A stretch of DNA of 64,000 nt from Ferranicluibacter quercicola (lineage in GTDB: Bacteria; Pseudomonadota; Alphaproteobacteria; Rhizobiales; Rhizobiaceae): positions 761,773 through 825,772 of the forward strand of contig NZ_JAJOZR010000001.1 of assembly GCF_021168455.1 (NCBI RefSeq). Reading direction: 5' to 3'. Each line of letters starts with the position of its first letter. The stretch's first letter is position 1. Below the pieces are notes generated by a model. That model had not been told where the DNA came from. It ran no database searches and saw only the letters and a list, made by a program, of their open reading frames with translations. Shown here one piece after another: positions 1-6,850 of this stretch. A program made the translations under genes and the position numbers.

Positions 1-914
1 GGGAGAGCTTCGACAAGACGTCCCGGATCGCCTCGCATTCGCGCGACGGCGTGATCGAGCTGATGCCGACCTCGGACGGCGAGATCTACGGCTTCAAATA
101 TGTGAACGGCCACCCGAAGAACATGGCGGCCGGCCTCCAGACGGTAACCGCCTTCGGGCTTCTGGCCGATGTCGCGACGGGCTATCCCGTGCTGCTGACG
201 GAAATGACGCTGCTGACGGCGCTGCGCACGGCCGCGACATCCGCCATGGCGGCCCGCCATCTGGCGCCGGAAGGGACGCGCGTCATGGCCATGATCGGCA
301 ACGGCGCGCAGGCCGAGTTCCAGGCCTTGGCGATGAAGGCCGTTCTCGGCATCACGGAAATCCGGCTCTACGACATCGACCGCCGCGCGACCGAAAAGAC
401 CCTCCGCAATCTCGCCGGCTGCGGCCTTGCCCTGCAGGCCTGCGAAAGCGCCGAACAGGCGATCGAGGGCGCCGGTATCATCACCACCTGCACGGCGGAC
501 AAGCAATATGCAACGATCCTGACCGACAACATGATCGGCAGCGGCGTCCATATCAACGCGATCGGCGGGGATTGCCCGGGAAAGACGGAGCTGCACCGCG
601 ATATCCTGCTGCGCGCCGACACTTTTGTCGAATACCCGCCGCAGACCCGCATCGAGGGCGAGATCCAGCAGATGGCGCCGGATTACCCGGTCACGGAGCT
701 CTGGAAGGTCGTGCGCGGCGAGAAACTCGGCCGGCGCGACGCGCGGCAGATCACGCTGTTCGACAGCGTCGGCTTCGCGGTGGAGGATTTTTCGGCTCTT
801 CGCTATGTGCGCGCGGCGCTGGCGGGGACGGATTTCTTTCAGCAGATCGACATCATCGCCGACCCCGACGATCCGCGCGACCTTTTCGGCATGCTCCAGC
901 GCGCCGCAGCCTGA
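1..914 (+). CDS. ocd: Ornithine cyclodeaminase, 5'-truncated by the window edge
   Basis: This NAD-dependent enzyme of the ornithine cyclodeaminase/mu-crystallin family converts L-ornithine to L-proline and ammonia in the cytoplasm. The reading frame is already open at base 3 (residues ESFDKTSRIASHSRDG), so the true start lies outside the window; the GTG at 51 is internal. Visible family features are the ELMP and FKYVNGHP substrate-binding segments, the dinucleotide motif MIGNGAQAEF, and GGDCPGKTELH, a stretch typical of genuine ornithine cyclodeaminases rather than the related imine reductases. About 300 residues are present out of a usual 340-350. The partner arginase is not in view. The stop lies 24 bp from the end of the convergent RTX gene. 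The family call is firm. Confidence 0.93.
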   Translation, partial: ESFDKTSRIASHSRDGVIELMPTSDGEIYGFKYVNGHPKNMAAGLQTVTAFGLLADVATGYPVLLTEMTLLTALRTAATSAMAARHLAPEGTRVMAMIGNGAQAEFQALAMKAVLGITEIRLYDIDRRATEKTLRNLAGCGLALQACESAEQAIEGAGIITTCTADKQYATILTDNMIGSGVHINAIGGDCPGKTELHRDILLRADTFVEYPPQTRIEGEIQQMAPDYPVTELWKVVRGEKLGRRDARQITLFDSVGFAVEDFSALRYVRAALAGTDFFQQIDIIADPDDPRDLFGMLQRAAA

Positions 915-937
915 ACGGTCGGCACCGCGCCCGGACG

Positions 938-2596
938 TCAGAAGAAGAAGTCGCCCTTGTCGAGATGGGCGAGCTTCACGCCCTTGAGCAGGATGCTGTC
1001 GCCGCCCGTGGCATCGATCAGGACGTCGCTGCCGACCTGCCGGGCATGGTTTGCCATCAGATCGGTGAAGCTGGTGATCGCCTTCACGCCGGTCAGGTCG
1101 AGGATATCGTGGGCCTTGCCGCTGGCGACGAAATCCGTGATGACGTCGCGGCCGTCGCCGGTGGCAAAGACGAACTGGTCGATGCCGGCACCGCCCGTCA
1201 GGATATCCGCGCCACCATGCCCCCAGAGCATGTCGTTGCCGGCCTTGCCGTCGATCCGGTTGTCGGCGCCATTGCCGTGAATCTTGTTGGCGAGCGCATT
1301 GCCGGTCGCATTCGCCGCCGCCGTGCCACCCAGCGTCAGAAACTCGAAATTGTCCGCGAGCGTATAGCTGACGCTGGAAATGACGAGATCGTTTCCGGCA
1401 TTCTTGCCCTCGACCAGCAACGTACGGGCGTTGTCGATGACATACGTGTCGTGGCCCGCGCCACCCGCGACCTTGCCCATGACGGTCCCGCCACGACCAT
1501 CGAAATAGTCGTCGCCGCCGCCCAGCAGCACGTCGCCCTTGATCGTGCCGCTGTTCGTCAGCGACTGCTGGCCATCGCCGCCCTGGACGGCAATGCCGGA
1601 TGCCGAAGACAGCAGGCCGCTATTGTTGAGGCTGGCGTGATCCGCCTTGGTGAAATCCACCGCCGCGCCCTTTGAGGCGGAAATGGTCCCGCTATTGGCG
1701 CCTCGGGCCGCGTCGCCGGCGACCGCGATCCCGATCGCACCGCTCATCGTGCCCAGATTGTTGACGATCGCGCCACCGGCCATGACGTTGATGGCCGTGC
1801 CGCCGACCGCGATCGTCTTGCTGTTCGTCACCGTGCCGTTGGCGCCGGAGAGCGCGATGCCGTCGACGCTCGCCTGCAGCGCGCCGGAGTTCGTGACGAT
1901 GGCGCCCTTGCCCTTGGCGACGATGGCGCTGGCGCCGCTGCCGACCGTGCCGTTATTGGTGATGATCTCGGAGATGCCGTTTGCAACGATGCCGTTGCCG
2001 CGGGCGCCGATCGAGCCATTGTTGGTCACGGTCGCGCCAAGACCATCGATCACGATGCCGGCGGCCGTGGCCGACGAGACGTCCTTGTTGTTCGTCATGG
2101 CCATGCGGTCGCCGGAAAGCTTCACGGCATCCGTCTGTCCGGCCATCCGGCCATTGTTGACCACCATGCCCGCCGCACCCGTCACCGAGACGGCGCTGCC
2201 GAGAGAGGACGAGACCGTGCCCTCATTGGCGACATTCGCCCGGGCGCCGACCACGGAGATGCCGGCCTGCTTGCCGGAAACACCACCGCGATTGACGATA
2301 TCCATGTCGACGGCCGTCGCCGATATGCCGGACGCACCCGCGACGATCGATCCGGTTTCGGAAACGACGACGGACCCGTCGAGATCGCCGGCATTGGCCG
2401 CTCCGAACGTCACACCAGACGCACCGGCCGAGATCGTTCCATCGACCACGACGGCGCGGCCCGCCGCGAGCCCGGACGCAACGATACCGCTTTCGGTTGT
2501 GGAGATTGTCACGTCCTTGACGAGCACCAGCGTGGTGTCGGCGTCCGTAAAGCCGACACTCGTCTTCGTGTTCTTGGTCAGAAACGTCATGGCCAT
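938..2596 (-). CDS. Secreted beta-solenoid protein with C-terminal RTX calcium-binding repeats
   Basis: This is about 552 residues from the ATG at 2596 (MAMTF); 25 further in-frame upstream residues look non-coding. Residues from about 30 to 360 are degenerate repeats of roughly 20-24 residues rich in N-S/N-G-T/S and G-I-A-V, for example ITNNGTVGSGASAIVAKGKG, the pattern of a right-handed beta-solenoid. The C-terminal third carries RTX nonapeptide-like motifs (NKIHGNGADNRIDGKAGNDML, GGAGIDQFVF) and ends in hydrophobic GDFFF, as type I secretion substrates often do. There is no N-terminal signal peptide, which fits type I export, but no ABC/HlyD exporter is in the window. The likely role is a cell-surface or matrix protein; its place beside the cellulose operon suggests biofilm. 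The exact function is unknown. Confidence 0.8.
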   Translation of the reverse strand: MAMTFLTKNTKTSVGFTDADTTLVLVKDVTISTTESGIVASGLAAGRAVVVDGTISAGASGVTFGAANAGDLDGSVVVSETGSIVAGASGISATAVDMDIVNRGGVSGKQAGISVVGARANVANEGTVSSSLGSAVSVTGAAGMVVNNGRMAGQTDAVKLSGDRMAMTNNKDVSSATAAGIVIDGLGATVTNNGSIGARGNGIVANGISEIITNNGTVGSGASAIVAKGKGAIVTNSGALQASVDGIALSGANGTVTNSKTIAVGGTAINVMAGGAIVNNLGTMSGAIGIAVAGDAARGANSGTISASKGAAVDFTKADHASLNNSGLLSSASGIAVQGGDGQQSLTNSGTIKGDVLLGGGDDYFDGRGGTVMGKVAGGAGHDTYVIDNARTLLVEGKNAGNDLVISSVSYTLADNFEFLTLGGTAAANATGNALANKIHGNGADNRIDGKAGNDMLWGHGGADILTGGAGIDQFVFATGDGRDVITDFVASGKAHDILDLTGVKAITSFTDLMANHARQVGSDVLIDATGGDSILLKGVKLAHLDKGDFFF

Positions 2597-2797
2597 GGGC
2601 GGCGCGCTATCACTGCTGTGGGTTGATCTCCTCTTACACGAAAAGGATGCGGAAATCGACCCGCGATGCATCTGCGAGGAGCCCGATGTCCTCCGTTCTG
2701 CGATAAATGCGCAACATGCTTAACGCACGAAGGCTGCCGCCCCGGCCAAACTCGAGGGTTGAGCGGAACTTACAACCCGCAGACGTCTTTAGGCGAC

Positions 2798-2950
2798 ATG
2801 AAAGTTCGCACCGGAAACCAATCCGTCATCGTGGTCGTTATCGTCTCCCTTCTCTGCGTCCTGTTCGTCTATGCGGCATCGACGCGCGTCGAGGATGAAT
2901 CGGGCCGGATCGATCCGAAGGCGAGCATGCTGGCGCCCGGCAAAAGCTGA
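2798..2950 (+). CDS. Small single-span membrane protein (50 aa)
   Basis: This short frame begins MKVRTGNQSVIVVV and has one hydrophobic segment at about residues 9-26, followed by a charged, probably periplasmic tail (RVEDESGRIDPKA). The upstream TTTAGGCGAC gives only a weak ribosome-binding site. It lies 16 bp ahead of a second tiny membrane protein with the same layout, so the two may be a transcriptional pair. I recognise no family. The hydrophobic segment with positive residues on its N-terminal side supports a real gene, but the small size leaves doubt. Confidence 0.5.
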   Translation: MKVRTGNQSVIVVVIVSLLCVLFVYAASTRVEDESGRIDPKASMLAPGKS

Positions 2951-2966
2951 AAGAGAGTGAGAGTCC

Positions 2967-3143
2967 ATGGCGTTGAACCGCACAGCCCTGAGCATCGCCA
3001 TCCTTCTCGTCATCATGTTCGCGATTGGCTGGCTGGTGATGAGCCCGTCGCAGAACGACCCGGCCGGAGGGACGGCGGGCACGGCACCCGTGCAGACGCC
3101 GGTGACGCCGAACAATCCCGGACCGACGACAGGTACGCCGTAA
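2967..3143 (+). CDS. Small single-span membrane protein with proline/threonine-rich tail (58 aa)
   Basis: The ATG at 2967 follows AAGAGAGTGAGAGTCC, an acceptable ribosome-binding region. Residues about 7-25 (LSIAILLVIMFAIGWLVM) form one membrane helix. The rest is a low-complexity tail of Pro, Thr, Gly and Asn (for example VQTPVTPNNPGPTTGTP), suited to a periplasmic linker. It sits directly downstream of a second short membrane frame and 5' of the cellulose operon in the same direction, but 263 bp and a CtrA-type site separate it from bcsN, so it is probably not in that operon. Function unknown. Confidence 0.55.
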   Translation: MALNRTALSIAILLVIMFAIGWLVMSPSQNDPAGGTAGTAPVQTPVTPNNPGPTTGTP

Positions 3144-3376
3144 CGCGTCCTCATGCAGACAGTCGCCACTGTCCGATCCAGCGCAGCGCGGCGCGTTAGT
3201 CCCCAAAGCCTGGAGCGGTCGCCAGCGCGCCGGCGATCTGCGAAAGTGATTCGCGACGGCTGACGCGTCCGGGTGGGCTTTTGCCAGCGGCAACGAACGC
3301 CGAGCGCGTCGTCGGAGCCACGAAAATGGCGTAAATCGTCAACTCCAGCGCACGAATAGGAAAGTGTTAGCGAAGA
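3144..3376. other. Intergenic DNA upstream of the cellulose operon
   Basis: Apart from the CtrA-type site immediately downstream, I see no gene, hairpin with a T-tract or RNA gene in this stretch. Base composition falls toward A+T at its right end, as expected for a promoter. Confidence 0.5.
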
Positions 3377-3391
3377 TTAACCGTCCGTTAA
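3377..3391. promoter_or_regulatory. Perfect CtrA-type site (TTAA-N7-TTAA) before bcsN
   Basis: TTAACCGTCCGTTAA matches the classical CtrA box exactly. The right half continues as TTAACCAT (3388-3395), the other common form of a CtrA half-site. It lies 60 bp before the preferred bcsN start at 3452. A core promoter bound here would put the transcription start near or beyond 3400, which argues against the alternative ATG at 3407. Confidence 0.6.
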
Positions 3392-3451
3392 CCATGCGAG
3401 CGAGAAATGAGGTGGAAGAACCCTGATTCCATCACCGGATGCACGCCGCCC

Positions 3452-4609
3452 ATGTTTCATACAGCTCTCGCAATTGCAGGACGAACGGCCATGCAGGGCG
3501 CGTTTCTGGCTTTGGGTGCCTCGGCCCTCTCCGGTTGCACGCAGACGGGCGGTCTGAAACTGACCTCGGCGCCGACGGAAGTCGCGGCCGAAAAGGCGCT
3601 GGCCTTCCCGCCGCCGGGCGGACCCGCCATCGTCAGCGTGATCGAGCGTACCTTCTCCAACGCGGTCCAGCAGGATATCATTCTGAGCACCGATGCCCGC
3701 AGCCGCGGCCAGAACTATATCCAGGTGCGCTATTTCGGCCCCGCGTCCACACCCTTTGCCGGCGCATCGCGCCTTTCGACGGGAATGATGACCACGGCGC
3801 AGGCGGTCGGCGAGATGCGATCGGAATTTCCGACCATCCGCATGAGCATCTCGCCGAGCTTCGTCCAGAACAATTACGGCGCCTTCGCCTATGCCTACGG
3901 GACCAATCCGGGATCGGGAGACGCCTGCCTCTACGGTTGGCAGCAGATCAAGGCGCCGGACAACGCGGTGCGCACCTTCCACTATCTCGGCAGAATCCAG
4001 ACCCGCGTCCGCTTCTGCCAGACCGGTGCGTCTCGCGATGCGCTTCTGTCGATGATGTATCACTACACGCTGACAGGCGCCTTCGACAGCGTCGGCTGGA
4101 ACCCCTATGGCAACATTCCGCCTCTCGACCCCGCCGTCGGGCAGCTCGGCCGGCCGATCTATGCCGCCGGCGCCGGTGCCCGTCTTCAGCCGCCGATGCC
4201 CGCTCCGGTCGCAACACCGGTTCGCCCCGTCCTTCGCAGCCTCGAAAGCCAGAACACGCGGCCCGCGGTCCGGCGCATCGAGCCCGTGAGGCCGATCGTG
4301 CCCGCCGTCGCCATCCCCGCGCCGAGCATGGTCACGCGCTCGCCTCTGGCAAGAACCGGCCTGCCGGCAGCGGCTGAACCGGAACCGCAGACGCCCCCAC
4401 GCGCGCCGCAATTGCCGGGACCGACCGCGACGCCGGCGATGCCGCCGGCAGGCGGATCGGAAACGCCGCAGGCACCAAGGCCGACGAGCCAGCTGCAGCA
4501 GCAGGGCCTGACCCGTATGTCCAGCGCTTCCCCGCTGCAGGCCCGCCCCATCATTCCGGCCGTCCCCTGCACGATCTCGCCCACCAGTTCCTGCGCGGGA
4601 GACCTTTAA
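3452..4609 (+). CDS. bcsN: Cellulose biosynthesis protein BcsN, probable lipoprotein
   Basis: BcsN is the accessory protein found ahead of bcsA in rhizobial cellulose operons; its molecular role is not settled. From the ATG at 3452 the product is about 385 residues with a lipoprotein signal ending in LSGC (the cysteine is about residue 29). The conserved part follows (residues about 30-230, including VSVIERTFSNAVQQDIILSTDARSRGQNY, and a cysteine pair in GDACLYGW and RVRFCQTGA). The C-terminal 150 residues are a Pro/Ala-rich linker. Starts at 3407 and 3491 are also in frame; 3491 has the better ribosome-binding site (CAGGACG) but gives a very short signal. It is the first gene of the bcsN-bcsA-bcsB unit, 45 bp before bcsA. 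Confidence 0.82.
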   Translation: MFHTALAIAGRTAMQGAFLALGASALSGCTQTGGLKLTSAPTEVAAEKALAFPPPGGPAIVSVIERTFSNAVQQDIILSTDARSRGQNYIQVRYFGPASTPFAGASRLSTGMMTTAQAVGEMRSEFPTIRMSISPSFVQNNYGAFAYAYGTNPGSGDACLYGWQQIKAPDNAVRTFHYLGRIQTRVRFCQTGASRDALLSMMYHYTLTGAFDSVGWNPYGNIPPLDPAVGQLGRPIYAAGAGARLQPPMPAPVATPVRPVLRSLESQNTRPAVRRIEPVRPIVPAVAIPAPSMVTRSPLARTGLPAAAEPEPQTPPRAPQLPGPTATPAMPPAGGSETPQAPRPTSQLQQQGLTRMSSASPLQARPIIPAVPCTISPTSSCAGDL

Positions 4610-4654
4610 CCATGAGCCGTATCCAGCTGCATTTCGGACAAGGAAACTAGGATC

Positions 4655-6850
4655 ATGGTCAAGGCGCTCATCGTCATTGCATGGATCTGCATGTCGATCG
4701 TCATCGTGGCGATCACGACCCTGCCGGTCAGCCTCCAGACGCATCTGGTTGCCGCCTTCCTCTGCATGGCGCTGCTGGCCGTGTTGAAGGTGCTGAAGGC
4801 GGAAGGCAACTGGCGTCTGATCGGGCTCGGCTTCGGCACGGCCATCGTTCTGCGCTATGTCTACTGGCGGACCACCAGCACGCTGCCGCCGGTCAACCAG
4901 CTCGAGAACTTCATTCCCGGCTTCCTGCTCTATCTCGCGGAAATGTACAGCGTCGCCATGCTGGCGCTCAGCCTCTTCATCGTCTCCATGCCGCTTCCGC
5001 CGAACCGGCCCCGCCCGGGCTCGGCGGATTACGCGCCGACGGTCGACGTCTTCATCCCGACGTACAACGAAGACGCGGACATGCTGGCCAACACGCTCGC
5101 CGCCGCCAAGAACATGGACTATCCCCCGGAAAAGCTGACCGTGTGGCTTCTGGACGATGGCGGCACCCTGCAGAAGCGGAACGCGGCCAGCATTCCCGAC
5201 GCGCAGGTCGCCCAGCGCCGCCACGAGGAGCTGAAGGAGCTCTGCCGCAACCTCGATGCCAATTATCTCACGCGCGACCGCAACGAACACGCCAAGGCCG
5301 GCAACCTGAACAACGGCATGCGCCAGTCCCAGGGCGACCTCATCACTGTCTTCGACGCGGACCATGCGCCGGCCCGCGACTTCCTGCGCGAGACCGTCGG
5401 GTATTTCGAGGAGGATCCGCGCCTCTTCCTCGTGCAGACGCCGCACTTCTTCCTCAATCCCGACCCGATCGAGCGCAATCTGAAGACCTTCAACAAGATG
5501 CCGAGCGAGAACGAGATGTTCTACGGCATCATCCAGCGCGGCCTCGACAAGTGGAACGCCGCGTTCTTCTGCGGTTCGGCCGCGGTGCTGAATCGGCGCG
5601 CGCTCGAGGACACCAACGGCTTCAGCGGCATCAGCATCACCGAGGACTGCGAGACGGCGCTGGCGCTGCACGCGCGCGGCTGGAACAGCGTCTATGTGGA
5701 CAAGCCGCTGATCGCCGGGCTCCAGCCCGCCACCTTCGCCAGCTTCATCGGCCAGCGCAGCCGATGGGCGCAGGGCATGATGCAGATCCTCATGTTCCGC
5801 ATGCCGCTGTTCAAGCGCGGACTGAGCATGCCGCAGCGTCTTTGCTATATGTCCTCGACGCTCTTCTGGCTGTTCCCGTTCCCGCGCACGGTGTTCCTGT
5901 TCGCGCCGCTGTTTTACATCTTCTTCGATCTCGAAATCTTCGTCGGCTCGGGCGGCGAGTTCCTCGCCTACACGACCACCTACATGCTCGTGAACCTGCT
6001 GATGCAGAACTATCTCTACGGCCGCTTCCGCTGGCCGTGGATCTCGGAGCTCTACGAATATGTGCAGACGGTGCACCTGCTGCCCGCCGTCATCTCCGTC
6101 ATCTTCAACCCGTCGAAGCCGACCTTCAAGGTGACGGCGAAGGACGAGTCGATCAGCGACAACCGGCTTTCGGAGATCAGCCGGCCGTTCTTCGTCATCT
6201 TCGGCGTGCTGCTCATCGCCACCGCCATGTCGTTCTACAAGATCTATGCCGAGCCCTACAAATCCGACGTGACGCTGGTCGTCGCCGGCTGGAACCTGCT
6301 CAACCTGCTCTTCGCCGGCTGCGCGCTGGGCGTGGTGTCGGAACGGCGCGAGAAGTCGTCGTCCCGGCGGGTCAACGTCAAGCGGCGGTGCGAATTCCGG
6401 GTGGGCGACCAGTGGTTCCCGGGCGTCATCGAAAACGTCTCGGTCAACGGTCTGCTCGTTCACGTCTACGATCGCTCCATGCAGCCGCTGACAGTGGGCG
6501 CGATGGAGGAGATCCGCGTGGAGACGTTCAGCCCCGGCGCGCCGTCGTCCATCCCGGTCAAGATCGTGCGCAGCGGCCGAGGCGATGGCTTCGTGCTCGT
6601 CGGCTGCACCTTCGCCCCGCGCGAACCGCAGGAGCGGCGGCTGCTTGCCGATATCATCTTCGCGAATTCCGCGCAGTGGACGGAGTTCCAGATGGGACGA
6701 CGCCGCAATCCCGGCCTCATCCGTGGCACGATCAGCTTCTTCGCCATCGCGCTCTACCAGACCAATCGCGGCCTCTTCTACTTCTTCCGCAGCCTTGGCG
6801 GTGCGAAGGAAGCAGCGGCCCCCGTCAAGAAGGAGGCAGCGAGACCATGA
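4655..6850 (+). CDS. bcsA: Cellulose synthase catalytic subunit (UDP-forming), c-di-GMP activated
   Basis: This inner-membrane GT2 glycosyltransferase polymerises UDP-glucose into beta-1,4-glucan and threads it outward. The 731-residue length is normal. Several N-terminal membrane helices precede the catalytic core, which holds LLDDGG (about residue 167), FDADHAP (about 234), TED (about 329-331) and QRSRW (367-371). C-terminal helices follow, then a PilZ domain (about 565-670) with RRVNVKRR and NVSVNG, the arginine and D/NxSxxG elements that bind cyclic di-GMP. The ATG at 4655 has a clear AAGGAAAC ribosome-binding site. Its stop overlaps the bcsB start (ATGA), indicating translational coupling. 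Activity is expected to need cyclic di-GMP, and transcription may respond to the CtrA-type site before bcsN. Confidence 0.97.
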   Translation: MVKALIVIAWICMSIVIVAITTLPVSLQTHLVAAFLCMALLAVLKVLKAEGNWRLIGLGFGTAIVLRYVYWRTTSTLPPVNQLENFIPGFLLYLAEMYSVAMLALSLFIVSMPLPPNRPRPGSADYAPTVDVFIPTYNEDADMLANTLAAAKNMDYPPEKLTVWLLDDGGTLQKRNAASIPDAQVAQRRHEELKELCRNLDANYLTRDRNEHAKAGNLNNGMRQSQGDLITVFDADHAPARDFLRETVGYFEEDPRLFLVQTPHFFLNPDPIERNLKTFNKMPSENEMFYGIIQRGLDKWNAAFFCGSAAVLNRRALEDTNGFSGISITEDCETALALHARGWNSVYVDKPLIAGLQPATFASFIGQRSRWAQGMMQILMFRMPLFKRGLSMPQRLCYMSSTLFWLFPFPRTVFLFAPLFYIFFDLEIFVGSGGEFLAYTTTYMLVNLLMQNYLYGRFRWPWISELYEYVQTVHLLPAVISVIFNPSKPTFKVTAKDESISDNRLSEISRPFFVIFGVLLIATAMSFYKIYAEPYKSDVTLVVAGWNLLNLLFAGCALGVVSERREKSSSRRVNVKRRCEFRVGDQWFPGVIENVSVNGLLVHVYDRSMQPLTVGAMEEIRVETFSPGAPSSIPVKIVRSGRGDGFVLVGCTFAPREPQERRLLADIIFANSAQWTEFQMGRRRNPGLIRGTISFFAIALYQTNRGLFYFFRSLGGAKEAAAPVKKEAARP

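Noticed and set aside
2775..2797. GGAAC...CGTC before the small membrane gene at 2798 as an EcfG promoter
   Set aside because: Spacing is 14 nt, not 16-17, and the -10 is CGTC rather than CGTT.
3377..6463. A 1028-codon antisense frame over bcsN-bcsA
   Set aside because: Same shadow effect; it crosses promoter DNA and two well-supported genes.
4681..6846. The long open frame running in another frame across bcsA and into bcsB (1552 codons in total)
   Set aside because: Only the part from 6847 is a gene (bcsB). The upstream part is a shadow of bcsA with arginine/alanine-rich, motif-free translation typical of high-G+C DNA.
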